Shown here piece by piece: positions 1 to 12,447 of a stretch of DNA of 64,000 nt; the stretch's first letter is position 1, and each line of letters starts with the position of its first letter. The position numbers and the translations under genes are program-made. The stretch is from Rhipicephalus microplus (lineage: Eukaryota; Arthropoda; Arachnida; Ixodida; Ixodidae), in contig NC_134700.1 in assembly GCF_043290135.1 (NCBI RefSeq), forward strand, positions 235,702,088 to 235,766,087, written 5' to 3'. The notes beneath the pieces are model-generated. The model did not search any database and was not told where the DNA came from. It saw nothing but the letters and a program-made list of their open reading frames with translations.

Positions 1-544
1 TGACCGCCCAACGGTAAAGGCCCGAAAGGCATATTCTGACAAGGCCCCTTCTCGGTAGCGTTGATGATCTGCTGTATGTTGGTTGCTTTTCTTTTCTTTT
101 CTTCTTTTTATTATTAAGAGATCACGTTTACCGCGCTTGGTCGTTCACCCAGGCGTGATCATTAGCGGTCAACTTGCATGTATAGAAACTTTGCGAACAT
201 ATCGCCATTGCGAATCAATTCTTTTAGGTAACAGAAATGATCCATTCATATTATAGTATACACAAACGTTATGTATGTGGACGTCCATGCGCGCGTTTCT
301 CCCAATTGTTGTGTTTGTTAGGTAGGCAGCGAAGGGAAGTACAATGTCAGAAAATAAACGTAGCCGGCGACGCCCAGAGACCAACCTCTCCTTAAACACC
401 TCCATTTTGAAGAAAAGAAAATGCGCCAATAATTCTCTAAGGTTTTCGGCAACGTTAAGTTAGTAAGGGGATGAATCACACTCTTAGGTAAATCAGTATC
501 TCTCGTCTATTTCGGGCATATGTATACGGAGTCCGTCGCAAATA
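1..544. other. No recognisable gene
   Basis: Moderately AT-rich sequence with short frames on both strands and no recognised domain. I see no repeat or RNA gene before the LINE fragment that follows. Confidence 0.5.
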
Positions 545-727
545 TTGAAGAGCAAATTAGGTTAGATATAATAGATTCCCAGAGAAGGCAAGCGGGTTAG
601 GGGTAGACAAAGTTAGATGGGCAGATAAGATTAAGAAGTTTGTGGGTATAAAATGGCAGCAGCAAACACAGGTCCGAGTTGACTGGTGAAACATGGGAGA
701 TGCCTTTGTCCTGCAATGGATGTAGTC

Positions 728-759
<32 letters not shown>

Positions 760-762
760 AGA
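545..762 (+). mobile_element. 5'-truncated RTE-type LINE, 3' end with (GAT)n tail
   Basis: This is the same sequence, in opposite orientation, as the 3' end of the RTE copy near 55.7-55.9 kb. Both contain the run encoding KWQQQ, a block around TGGGAGATGCCTTTGTCCTG, and a terminal (GAT)n array (here about 730-762). RTE-clade LINEs characteristically end in short tandem repeats instead of poly(A). Only the last ~200 bp is present, as expected of a severely 5'-truncated insertion. The left boundary is approximate. Confidence 0.7.
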
Positions 763-1847
763 TTTCGCGGAGTCTTGCATATAAACCACACAGAAGCGTC
801 ATGGTGTTCATTAACATTTCGTATATGCGGTTTGTGTTGTCGATCATCTAAAAGCATGATAGTCGAACATCGTAGATGATGATGTTTTGGTGTTACCAGC
901 TTTTCAGTAGTGCCTGCGCTAACACTTGGGAGTAATATCGAAAAGCACATATATACGGAAACACAATAGTACGCCTGAACAATCCTAACGACGACGCTCA
1001 ACAGGTGTAACTGAAATACTCAAGAATAATAGCATAAAATGCGCTATAGCTTACGGTACTTCAACAATTTAAAATTTCGTGTTCTGTTATGTTACGTATA
1101 CGTTATGTCAAGTATACGTATAGATATACTCATAAGTATATGTACACTGCGTATATGTCATTTTTGTGCTATGCAGACGCTATAAGTTGATGTATTGCAT
1201 GTCATAACATATTACGTGTGATGTAGAAACGTCCAGAGAATGAACGAAGCCGACTTTTTTCTAATTCCTCGGGTTACGTTATTGATCACCACTATACCTC
1301 AACATTCAATGAACACTTACATCTTGCAAAAGCAAGGCGTTGGTAAATGTCCCACGAGCAGTAATTAGTGGCATATCTCTTCGACTTCTTTAGGTCAACA
1401 TCGCTGAATTTCTCCGTGTTTTTCCTTTCTGCACCCTCGCTGCGTAATCTTAACCGATAGCGACATCATCCTAAGATTTGGAAAGGAACAAAGAATCTAA
1501 TATGTTACATCTGAGAACAGTAGCGCGAAGACGTTATCAAAATCGGCCTGCATTAATGGCTAAAAATGCGTTTTATTGGGTGATCAACCCATGCTGGAAA
1601 TCGCATTAAAACTCGTATGATGACTCACGGCGTGCACGGGTGGTGCCATGCTCCACTCATCGAGTCACCATCTTTTGCTTCGTGTTAAACGGAACACAAC
1701 CATATTAAATAACATATGAGTTATTTTACGTGCACCATATACGCTGCAATACAACGTACTGCTTGTGACTAGTATTGTGTAAATAAAACTCCGTCGCTCA
1801 TATCCCTACTGTAAGGTCGCATGTCACTTTCTTTTCTCTTTCGCGCG
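763..1847. other. AT-rich intergenic sequence, no gene seen
   Basis: AT-rich with several near-palindromic runs of the GTATACGTAT type around 1095-1160. No frame encodes a recognisable domain and no RNA gene was seen. Confidence 0.5.
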
Positions 1848-1968
1848 TCTATTTCGCCTTTCGCTTTCTTTCCCAATTTTATTTCCATTCTCTCTTCCCT
1901 TAGTGCAGGGTAGCAAACCGGATGCTGCGATTTCTGGTTAACCTCCCTGCTTTTCCCTCATTGTATTT

Positions 1969-2010
<42 letters not shown>
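1848..2010 (+). mobile_element. LINE 3'-UTR fragment ending in (CT)n(CA)n
   Basis: The stretch contains CAGGGTAGCAAACCGG followed by CTGGTTAACCTCCCTG and then a (CT)n(CA)n tail. The same order, on the minus strand, lies downstream of recognisable LINE ORF2 ends at 50.8-51.3 kb and, more diverged, at 4.7-5.0 kb. This copy holds only 3'-UTR and tail. The left boundary is an estimate. Confidence 0.6.
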
Positions 2011-2011
<1 letters not shown>

Positions 2012-4734
2012 TTCTCCAAACTGGTTTAAATCTCCGTCTGCCCCCCTCCCCTGTTTTTCTGAATTTCTGGAAGCGTTGCTGACCAACTAAAGCACGCGCG
2101 ACTGGTGTTAACAGTACCACTGTACCACGCGTCTGTTAGGATTCAAGTTTCCTAGCGATGCATTGGCGAAGTGTCCCCGTTTCGAAATGCAAAAAGTTTG
2201 GTAAAAATATAAACGGACAGCAAGCAACGGGCGTTTGCCTAGCGAGATCTCCCACGCCGATCACGACTTTCGAACAGGTTACAGTAACGTACCTGAAATA
2301 CGAACCTGTTCAGTGCGTGCACGACGATAGAGTTAAGGACGAAAGAACAGCGGTCGGGCGGACAACCCACAGTCGTTTCTTTACTTAACGGCGCGCCGCC
2401 CAGTGCATACAAATCTGCGACCCTTTTCGAGACAGCTCGTTGGGAGCTTTTCTTTGCGACTGCCATTTCTGTATGCGAAGCGCCTCTCTGCATTTAGAAG
2501 CTGTCGGTGTGGGGAACCGCCGCGCTTTCCTCTACGTTTCCTCCTTTTGGCGTCGGCGAACTCTGTACGACGCGACGCTCATTTGCAGATGTCTTAGGGG
2601 GTTCGACACTCCTCTTTGACTAAACAGAGGAAGAGAGTGTGGGAGTGAGAGAGAAAAGTAACGGTTTCGGTGCGGCCCGGAAATGCTGGAGCGCTCATGA
2701 AAGACAACAACGATTCTGTTAGAACGGTGCAGGATTGTGGAAGGGCAGAGCGCACAAGTGAGCACGTGCGACGCCCCGAATCCGAATCCGTAATGGGCAC
2801 TGCGCCGTGTCGCCTGTAGGCAGACAGAAATCAGGTGCCTTCTTCCTTTTCCTCATGAACCACTAACAATAACAATCCGTAATGTCATTTGCGGCTATCG
2901 TATAACGGGCAACGCAAGCTCAAATTATAGCTTGCACATGACGTCACAGACGCAGCTTTTCGGCGTCCTGGTATGATACCATATAGCGCTGTATACGATG
3001 ACGTCAAAAAGCGAATTCACCGTTACGCGAATTCTGCATTGGCCTCTGTGCCAGAATAACGGCAGAACACAAGTACGATGTACTACTTGCAACATACAAC
3101 ATCGACGGAACTCCAATGAACTGAGCTCCCGCACCGTGCTGATACTGAAATACGGTGGCTTAATTGACGTAAGTGCAAACTGCCTATTTTCTATATGGTG
3201 ACACGTAGTTTAGTATACAATAAGGATTACCCTATATAATGTGGAGCCAAGTGACATGTCAGCAGGGCACCCATGAGTTGGCTCGTCCAAACCGCATGAT
3301 AAGATGCATGTAAAGGAAGACACGTGCTCTTAGCATAGTATATGCAGCTTTGTGTAGTTAGGGCTTTATTCCGTTGGATGGAATCAGCAGCGTGCCGTAG
3401 CACTGACTAATTGCTCAATAATATGTTTGAGCCGTTGGAACAACAAACAAGAATACGGGTAAAGGAACCCGGGACACCAGCCTAGTTTCCCACCACGGTG
3501 TCCACTTATTGCTACCAATAGGAACGAGAAACAAAGAATATTTGTACACTGAGGTTTTGACGTGTGTCAAAACACTTATTTCAAGTCGTCAAAATTAATT
3601 AAAATGCCTTGCAAAATGCGTCTCTGTAAGACAGCATAACATGACGTGTTACCCATAACTGTGAACTATACGTATTTCTATTTTTCACTTCCCAAGTCTC
3701 GTATTGCCCACTGCTTTGTTGCTCCGGAAGCCTACAAGCATTTCCCAGCTCTGCGTTCCGTCTCATCTTTCTTTATTTTCCTTGAAATAAATAATAAACG
3801 GATGTTTTTGTCGTTGTTTTTTTCGCTCACCTCGTAAGAACAATTCTCCAACCAAAACTGGGCCATCGTGTCGGAGCCTGCATCGTGACTAAGCCGGTGC
3901 ACGGACGTTACCCAACCTACTCCTAGCCGTTGTCTCACGTGCAGACTGCTTTGTGGAGTGGCTCCCCGACTGACGCGCCAACTGTGGCTTCCACGACTAT
4001 CCGGTGCACGTGAGAGACAAGAGAGCTCCGCGGAGACGGAAGAGTTTTCTGCCTCTTCTTCGCCGCGGGTCAGCGACCCTTTCGCGTCGGCTTCTTCGTC
4101 ACCGACGTCGACGTCTTTCCGAGCGTCTTCTTCACGGGGTAGAGGTGGCGGGATGGAAGGCTGGGAAGAAGTAGGAGCAATATTTCTCGTTGCTCCTTCG
4201 CTTTTCTCGGCGCTTCCAGCCTCGCGGCGCTTCCAGCGAAACGGTCATAGATCACGCGTGCCCAGCGTCGGCCGCTTGCCGCTGATGCTCGAGCGTGTGT
4301 GTAGTGCAGCCGACGACCTCAGAGTATCCGCTCTAGGTAGAAACTCCCAGAAGTAATCCCAATGCGTCACTTCCTCGATAGCCGCGACGGGATCTGTCTT
4401 TAATGCTAGGTATTCTATATTCTAAGTATTATATCTTCAACTGTATGTTCTAAACGTATTCTGTCTTCTAAATAAACTGGGGTTATACTGCTCTGTTTCT
4501 GAGTTTGTCTTCTACAACAACATCAACAACAACAAAACACCACTCAGAGATCAAATTATTATCATCAACCTCACCACGCCAACTGCATGGCAAAGCCGTC
4601 TTATGATTCACCAGTGAGTTAATTATGATTCAGTTCAGTTATGATTCGCTCCCCCTTCCCCACTGATGCGTGCGCCTATGCTCGTGAGCGTATATAGGCT
4701 TAGGTGCACGTTGCCAAACCTCAGGGGTTCAAAA
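2011..4734. other. Unannotated, mixed base composition
   Basis: No frame gives a recognisable product. A CpG-rich stretch at about 3950-4330 is followed by an AATAAA at 4472 and CAA-rich sequence, which could be the end of an old solo LTR or of a host transcript. No matching second end was found. Confidence 0.4.
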
Positions 4735-5010
4735 TTTCCGGAGAGAGAGAGAGAGAGGTCAAGTGAAAGACGGGGATGTGTGCCAGAAGAAAATTTCTGG
4801 TTTGCTACACTGCACTAGCGAAGGGGTAAGGGGGAGAGAAAAGGTAAGGAGGAGTGGATGAAAAAGCAGGAAAATGAATAAAGAAAAGAAAACGTGCACA
4901 CTCAAGCACGGCGGTGTCATAGTCGTTTGGCGGGTCCGGTCGACCGCAGGAACTTCAGAAGCGCCTCTGTCGCTTTCTAGTTCGAGCCCACCACTAAAAA
5001 GGGCCTCACA
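4735..5010 (-). mobile_element. I-group LINE 3' end with ORF2 C-terminus
   Basis: On the minus strand, downstream of about 4975, the sequence reads KATEALLKFLRSTGPAKRL followed by a stop at 4917-4919. A 3'-UTR follows with the TGCAGTGTAGCAAACCAG block and a (CT)n tail at 4740-4755. The copy at 50.8-51.3 kb ends ORF2 with the same kind of peptide (ALLR, stop, LRSTSLSKRL). I infer a 5'-truncated insertion of one LINE family. The family name is not established, and neighbouring sequence shows no further ORF2 similarity. Confidence 0.6.
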
Positions 5011-5970
5011 ATAGCTCCGTGGTTTTAGCACGTGAAGCGACAGCAATAATTATTATCAAAACTGCTCGACATTTATGGTGAGAGACTTTAAAACCTTTCG
5101 GCAAGTTCGCTACCATGTGAATAGTCTATATTGAGTTGGCTCCCCGCTGCATATGCGCAGTGCCGGAGGTTGCGGAACCCTAATTCACCGTGAACGCATC
5201 TGCTTTGGCGTTCAGTACGGCTCTCCTTCATTATATCGTCTTCTCCTTCTGTCTCTCTCATCCTTCTCCCGCCATCTTGAACCCGCCTCGCGCTGCCAAC
5301 TCAGTGAAAATACGATAAAGCTCGAGTGTCATTGCAACGAAGGCAGCGGCTTGTAGTGCACATTCGGCGCGCTCGCGGCTTCGCCCCCTTTGACAACTTA
5401 TTTCGTATTTTCTTTTCCCGGAAATCATCTGGCGTGCGTGCAACGCGATTCCCACGTTACGAGTTGCGCTGTATTATGTCGTCTTATGCACGACGTCTTT
5501 TGTTCCTTCTGTCTGTCTCTCTCTCTCCGAGGCGCGCTCTCTGCGCTCAGACGTGATTCCCTGTGTATGTCTCACGGAAATGGTCGCTTTTTCGCTGAAA
5601 TCTCTCAGCGCTTTCTTCCTACAGCCTTTTCTTTCAAGTGCGTTCCAATGGCACGAAGACTCGTGGGTATCGGAGCACGTGCTTCGAAGACCGGTGATTT
5701 CAAGGAAGAGAAGTATGGCGGAGAACAATGCAAAGGCGAGTGTGTAGAGCTCGGTCGAGCAATCCACTTTTTTATCGTTCACGGCGCCTGCACCGATTAT
5801 CCTAGCGGGAAGGTCGCGCTACGCTGTGGTGGGGTGTCCACGCGCCTTTCGATAGGAGAGGTTTTCGTTCAGGTAATTCCTGTGATCCTAAATCGTCCCG
5901 CCATGTTTGTCCCCCCGATGAAAACAGTGGAGGGTAGCACAGGAATATGACAAAGGCGGATTACCGTGTC
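5011..5970. other. CpG-containing, no recognised gene
   Basis: Several overlapping frames of 60-186 codons exist on both strands, none with a recognisable domain. The overlap on both strands suggests GC composition more than coding. Confidence 0.4.
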
Positions 5971-6352
<382 letters not shown>

Positions 6353-6594
6353 ACTGCATACACCACGTGTTTACATAATATAATCAGCACACAGACCCAA
6401 GAAACATGCAAAAATAAGAGCAATGCCTCCTGTTAGCGAAACATTATCCTTTTCTCTATGTTTCTTGTATCTGTGCGCTGGTATCACCATGAATGCGTTC
6501 GAACTCGCTAAGGGTAAATATGCTTCTAAGTTTGTTGGTGTTTGCTTTTTTTTCTGAAGAAGAGAAATAGATGTACAGGGATGATCTTAGTTTG

Positions 6595-6782
6595 ATATTG
6601 GGGTTTAACGTCCCAAAACCACCATATGAAAATGAGAGACGTCGTAGTGGAGGGTTCCGGAAATTTCAACCACCTGTGGTTCTTTAACATGCACCCATAT
6701 CTGAGCACAAGGGCCTACAACATTTCCGCCTCCACTGGAAATGCAGCCGCCGCAGCTGGGGTTCGATCCCGTGACCTGCGTG
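6595..6782 (-). mobile_element. Ruka-like SINE, 5'-truncated, perfect 15-bp TSD
   Basis: Reading the minus strand, the copy starts inside the tRNA-like head (end of the B-box region, GGGATCGAACCCC). It continues through the conserved body, TGTAGGCCCTTGTGCTC, GTTAAAGAACCACAGG and TTTCCGGAACCCTCCAC, and ends GGGACGTTAAACCCCA. It is flanked by the direct repeat GATGATCTTAGTTTG at 6580-6594 and 6783-6797. The intact TSD marks a young LINE-mediated insertion even though the promoter end is missing. Confidence 0.9.
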
Positions 6783-6818
6783 GATGATCTTAGTTTGCAC
6801 ATTATATTATATAGCGTG

Positions 6819-6820
<2 letters not shown>

Positions 6821-6857
<37 letters not shown>

Positions 6858-6881
6858 ACTTTATTTTGTTCCTGAGAAGAC
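6821..6881 (-). mobile_element. 61-bp LINE 3'-end insertion with (AATC)n tail
   Basis: On the minus strand this reads GTCTTCTCAGGAAC, then AAAATAAAGTTTC with a polyadenylation-like AATAAA, then (AATC)n. It is bracketed by the 12-bp direct repeat ATATAGCGTGGA at 6809-6820 and 6882-6893, so it is a discrete, extremely truncated insertion. The parent LINE is not identifiable from so short a piece. It lies 38 bp from a SINE whose relatives carry the same type of tail. Confidence 0.75.
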
Positions 6882-6897
6882 ATATAGCGTGGAATGC

Positions 6898-9800
6898 GAA
6901 AGGAAACAATCGAATGACAATTCTAGCCGAAGAATCAAAAAAGGAATAAAATGAAAAGGAGGCGCAAATTTGAATTGATAGTATACCATGTCAGAAATAT
7001 ATCGTGTCTTACGCGTACATTCGTTTTAATATACGCGTAGGTGCAGTATGAAGAAAAGTATGTTGCCGCTTTATCGGAACCTTAACGTAAGCAGCCCAAG
7101 TACAATTCCACGCTCATTTTGAAGCTTTCTGCTCGATGACTGCAGATGCCTCCCCATATAGGGACCATAAGCGGATCCATCCACATAATGTATGAAGGAG
7201 CATACATTATGTGGGTGGGCCCACATAATGTATCACTCCTTCATATACATGTGATGTCTGTATTAATCGCTGTGAGCTTTTTCGTTTGTGCGATATGCAG
7301 TGATCATTTAAGCCAATTTATTTTGAATCTGACGAAGCTACCTGTACTAAAATTGTGGTGACATACTTCGGAAGAAATGAGGAGCTAGTTGTAGTCGAGA
7401 GAAAACAAAACAAAAAGAAGGTTATGATTAGGTTTGTTCCACGCGGCAAAAAAGCAAAGTACGAAGCTCCGTTTTAGAGATAATCACAGCTATTGTCGAG
7501 TAGCGCTAGCGTCAGGTCATTTTGGTACAGACCAATGTTCCCGGTATATGTCTCGCATTACCTAAGCTAATTTTCGTATGATTGGGCTGCTTGTTAGTCA
7601 TAATTCATACACATTTTATTCGGTATAGACACCCAGGTCTGCCATTCGATTCACGGGCAAGTCTGCTCGACCTGCCTTCACGGACGAGCACCAAGCCCAC
7701 GAGATGCACCAAGCCTGTATCACTCGTTTATTCCTACCACACGGCACTTACAAGAAGTCCCATCCTGTATATAGTTCCAAAATGGCTTGCTCATCAAGAG
7801 CCAACTGCAGCGTCACATTTCAGTGTCTCCCGGGTACCCAGTTCAGAACTATTGCGCCCTCTATCGACATTTGCAAGTCTTCGCAGGCGCCAAAATCGAA
7901 AAGGAAGGGAGAAAAAAAAAAATGCCGGGTCGATTCAATATCCTGTCCAATGGCCTGCCTCCTCTTGCGGGCTTTGCAGAAAAGGACCTCAGTGTCCGTT
8001 GATCTGCCGCAGCACGAGATCTGTGCTACGCTTTCGAGAAGAGAGCGTGTGCCCGCTTCGGCTCCTGGCGGTCGGGGCAAGGACAATGAGTGTCATTGTG
8101 CGGGCCTAGCCGTGGCCTCGCTGTTCTGTGCGCACACGAGTGCTTGCGTGCCCCCCCCCCCCGTACCACGGCCATCATTCCCCAGCGGGCGCCGTTATAA
8201 CGGCCTTCCGTTCGGTCGCTGCTGCGTCGAAGTGCATGGAGCCGTGGCCACAGTTGATCAAGCTTCTGAAAAGTGTCCATTGTGGCGCGAATGGCAGTAA
8301 AGCAGCGTCGCGTGCGCGTGCCCCTTTTTTCGGGTCCGGGTCTCGCTGTGGAAGAGGGGTGGTCCAATTCACTTTCAATGGCTCTCCCGGTCCGTGGCGG
8401 TGTGTCGAGCACAGCGTACACGCCACAGGAGATTTCAGACACGTTTGTCTCATTCTTTCCTGATTTTACTTCTTTATTTTTGTGTTTTTATCCTATTCGG
8501 AGATCGGGCCCGACTCTCTGTACTGTCATTTTCTTGTTCTTACGAAGGATTTGTTTGTACACGTGACCTTGTCCACAATGTTTAGCCTCCTGTGTTGAGC
8601 GACGATTGAGAGGCGTGGCGGAAGCCGGGGGATGGAAGAGATCCGCGTAGTTGTTTTTTTATGCGCCTTTTTAGCGTACGGAGAACGAGTCCAGCAGGAG
8701 CGGTTGACTTCTTTCGTGTGAGCGTAAACATTGCGCCTTCACCGTTTTATTACGGGTGAATATTTGTGTGCGCGTTACGTTTTGCGTTCGTAGCTCGCCG
8801 GTGTGATTGTCGAAACATAAGTGGGTGTATAAATGTACTCACGGCCCAGCAGACCACACAGATCGCCCTGAAATGACATAACTTTCAACTGGCACGCTGA
8901 AATATCGAGAAAATTTATAGTTTTTCCGGGAGGCTGCATACGGTGTATTCATACTGAGCTGCTAAGGTGTGACTGAAGAGTTTTTGCGTGATTGTTGGTC
9001 CGGCTTGCGTCTATATTCTCCTCTAATTTCTTGAAATTTTTGTATAATATGACGATATTTTGATCTCCTATATAGAGCTGCTTGCACATCTCGTTTTACT
9101 TGCTAATCTTTCAATAAGAGATCTTATCGTGGCGTATTTGTCTTAACTGTTGGTCTCCGGAAGGAATAAAGCACGGCAAGCTAGGCGTCCACTGTGCCCT
9201 TTTCTTCTTTTTCATTTACTTTTGCTTCACACTTTCACATATCATTTTAATATCGTCGTGACGACCTGGTGGAGATCAATAATTATGACGGGTGGGCCAC
9301 CTCCGGCCATCTTTTCTACAAGAGTGCGATGTTAACAGTGTAAATTATCTGTAAAAAGCCATAGCTGGTGACTGCACCCCTTCTGTATATCGCTTACTCC
9401 GAAGCCACGCACGGGCACTCGTATATAAAGGGCAAGGCTGCTCGAAAACAAACGCCAACATCACGTTACGCCAGCGATGATTGACGATGGCAAGCCTGGA
9501 AAACGGATGACCAGAGGCGTGCATACGCACCACAGGTGTGTAGCCGTGAAATGCTCGAGGCGTTTTCAAGGCCTCATCGCGTGTCCGCGCAGGACCTGGT
9601 TGTCGTGGCACGAGATAGTTCGTGATGACTCCGATGTAGTGGCGGCGGCGGCGTCTGGAGTAATTGAAGAGGGGCTGACCTTGTGTGCGCCGAGCGGGCT
9701 AATTATCGCCGACGAACTGCAGGCAACCGGGAGGCACAAACGGCGAGCCTGTTTCACGCGGGAGTCTCAGAGGCGTATACTCATGCATGGTTTTGAGTGA

Positions 9801-11434
9801 GTAAGCGGCCGGTCCAGTCACGACGCGTCTCTCATCGCTAGTCGAAAGCGTGAACGCGCTTATCAAACACCTATTACGAAGCGCGACGATATGCATCGCC
9901 TGCATCGTACAGGATACAACCGCCGCTGTAGACACAGAGGCCGTCATGAAAAAAAGAAGCTTCGTTCGAGGCCACTTCGCGTCCTCTAAAACCTAATGCG
10001 CGTCCCGGGAGCCGAGAATAACTTCACCTCGATATCTGGTCGTAATTGTGGCCGATACGCTGTGGCCAGGCTGGTCAGCCAATTCATTTGTCTATTCGAT
10101 CTCAGCGGGCAGGTTTAGATGCGTGCTTGAGATGTGTTTGCTAACAGCGTGGGGCACGGATATAGGGAAGGTGAAAACTGCGGTACATTTATGGGCAGTC
10201 GAAGACAAAGCTGACGGAGAGCGTAAGTAGGGTGCGAACTTCCAAACTGACTGGCGAATGCTAAGTCGTTTGCAGCTTTCCCATTCATATGCACGTGGTA
10301 TAGCTGTGAACCGCCCGGTCAGAGAACTAAGCGTGCTCGTATGTCAAATTTTGGAGTAAAGGCTGCCAACGCAACAGTAGTACGTTATGAACTCTACCGG
10401 CTCAATTAGCGGAGCTCTCAGTGTGAGGACTATAGGCACATCGATCCACAGATGAAAAAGCAACCATACGAACGTCCGTGCTTGATATGCCCAATGCGCT
10501 TAAAAGCGGAGATCAAGAAATGAAAAGACAATAATACCATGATTGAACCTAGTTTTTGCTTTGTCTATAAAGAAAAAGGTTCGAGAAAAAAATATACTGT
10601 TTACATATGTCAGAATATCCCAAAGGTGAGCTGATGAGGCCTTGTTAATTTCGGTGGTTTAGTCCCACGTAGACGCGTTATCATCGATATTTCATTTGAA
10701 CTATTTACAATATTGCTATTACAATATTTACAATATATACTTCATTCGTGCTATCACTTCCAAATACGAGACTATATGCCTAAGTTGTCAACCTCGCAAC
10801 TTTGCAATCGGCCATGGTTATAATTTGCACCTAAAGGAAATGCAGCTCATGTTCCCCTTTTTTACAAGTACGACTAAAGCATGGAGTTCGTGACAGATCA
10901 GGTGATGTGTCTGTTCGGGATAAACTCGCAAGTCACTAGACTTTTTTTCTGACGTATACAGCTTACACGCCAATACAGCGCTGGTATACTTGAGCTTGAA
11001 GTAAACGAGAAATTGGACGCGCTTGAAAAGCGAAACAACAACAAATCAAAGGGTGTATGTGCCTTTGAACAAGCGTTGCACTTTTAAACAACATGGCGAA
11101 ATCGCCTTTAATGTTCATATTGATCGGTATGTCTTATACGCCTACGTCAGCAGCTACGCATTTGACTCCGTCGATCTGCTTCGCGGTCTCGTTATCCAAT
11201 CACGCACGGCGGGCGGCATTTAGGAGAGGGCGTCATCATTTCTAAACGTGACGTAAAAGTGGTCACGAGCGAACCACAGTCGTGCACTTCGCGTGCCGAG
11301 AAAGGAAACGCTCCCCGCGAGGAACTTCGCTACTTCACGTTGCTCTTGCCGGTTCCCTTCGTTTCATTCTTTTTTTTTTATTCAGTCAACGCGCACGTGG
11401 TTATCGTGTGAGCTGAGGCCTTTGCCGTGCATAT
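6898..11434. other. 4.5 kb without a recognisable gene
   Basis: Overlapping frames at 7.6-8.5 kb (up to 198 codons, both strands) and 9.5-9.9 kb show no recognised domain and lie in CpG-rich sequence with a poly(C) tract at 8150-8162. No transposon ends were recognised apart from the small palindrome at 7181-7233. A host exon cannot be excluded. Confidence 0.4.
7181..7233. repeat. Three-arm palindrome of CCACATAATGTAT
   Basis: CCACATAATGTAT occurs at 7181, its reverse complement at 7202-7215, and the forward form again at 7220-7233. The middle arm can therefore pair with either neighbour, with an 8-nt or a few-nt loop. It looks like a small foldback remnant. Confidence 0.8.
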
Positions 11435-11930
11435 TGTTAGGACCGGCGCCAGGTCTGACAATGGATCGGCGTTCCTTTTGATGTTCCTTTTGAGTCGCCA
11501 AACGGGTTGGCGGCCTGTGTCCGCCATGTATTGTTCCCACCTGGCCGGAGGGTGCGGCGTCCTGCCGCCGCGGCGCCGTGAGCAGTTCGGGAGACCACCG
11601 GTGCAGCTTCTTCTTTGGAAGATGACGGCGGCGGCGGCGGCCGGGAATCGTCCCGCTAATTGAACGAGTCGTTCGGCACCCTTTGAAGCTTGTTTACGGC
11701 GGCCCTTTCGATGGATGCAGTCATCAACTCCAGACCCCTCGCCCAGCGACACACCTTGACGGGGGGGGAGCCGCGTTCGTGCCACATGGCCGTGCGGTGA
11801 CCACGCTTCAGTTTTGAACGTTCGCGTGGACCGTGCGTGCTCGTCACCCTCGCGGGTAATGTGTGGTCCGTGATTGGACGGTGCCATCTGTACGCGGTCC
11901 CCGATCTAGGGATCTGGGGAGGACAGACCC

Positions 11931-11937
11931 TTTATAA
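11931..11937 (+). promoter_or_regulatory. LTR TATA box
   Basis: TTTATAATGA follows GGACAGACCC, placed for RNA polymerase II initiation about 30 bp downstream. The identical motif occurs at the matching place in the 3' LTR and, on the minus strand, in both LTRs of the second element (30731-30740 and 35488-35497). Confidence 0.6.
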
Positions 11938-12043
11938 TGAGCCCCCACGGCTCATTCGGTGTGCTTTTTCGAGTGGAGAGCTCGCCATGTACGAAGAACG
12001 CCACTATATATCTAAACTTTCTTATTGACCTCTCTCTAATGTA

Positions 12044-12049
12044 AATAAA
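12044..12049 (+). terminator. LTR polyadenylation signal
   Basis: AATAAA lies about 110 bp downstream of the TATA box and about 105 bp before the LTR end, so the R region would lie between. The 3' LTR copy at 17978-17983 is the one that would be used for the genomic RNA. Confidence 0.55.
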
Positions 12050-12157
12050 CGTCTGTTCTCTGTTTTCCCATATAAGCATTGCTTCTCGCTATAAGGGACG
12101 AGTCCGATGGGAGCCAGCTACCAACGACGAGACCCACAGGACCCAGACCACAACAAC

Positions 12158-12177
12158 TGGATGGCAGCGGTGGGATC
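12158..12177 (+). other. Primer-binding site, tRNA-Leu type
   Basis: Two bases after the LTR the sequence reads TGG, A, TGGCAGCGGTGGGATC. A eukaryotic tRNA-Leu with 3' end GATTCCCACCGCTGCCA-type sequence plus CCA would give TGG followed directly by TGGCAGCGGTGGGAT. The match is therefore near-complete with one inserted base. The second LTR element has the same arrangement with T as the extra base. Identification of the tRNA is from memory of tRNA-Leu sequences. Confidence 0.65.
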
Positions 12178-12447
12178 GAGCTCATCGACCAGGAGGCAAT
12201 GCTGAGACCTGCTGTCTGGAGGACCTAGAGTCGGACAAAACTGCTTCGTGGCATCTCTGACAACACGGGAAGGAACGCGTCCGAATTCATGACTGCATAG
12301 GGTGAGTGCACTGCTTTTCTTTGCTGAGATATCACCAGGCTTTGCGTAGGATTGTAAACAAAGCAGTGATTTGGTAACGGTTGACGGAAGTATTGATAGT
12401 ACGTCAAAGTTGTTTAGTTAAAAGAGTTAGCAGCACCAAGGACCGCC

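Larger units (their letters stand above)
11435..12155 (+). repeat. 5' LTR of the Gmr1-like element
   Basis: TG...CA-bounded direct repeat matching 17369-18089. The antisense 169- and 303-codon frames in this region are only LTR sequence read backwards. The part from the CCTTTCGATGGATGC block through the TATA box is shared with the LTRs of the minus-strand element at 30.5-36.1 kb. The stretch after the TATA box differs from them. Confidence 0.95.

Noticed and set aside
3900..4545. Solo LTR ending CAACAACATCAACA
   Set aside because: AATAAA and a CA-rich end are suggestive, but no start, TSD or second copy could be found in the window.
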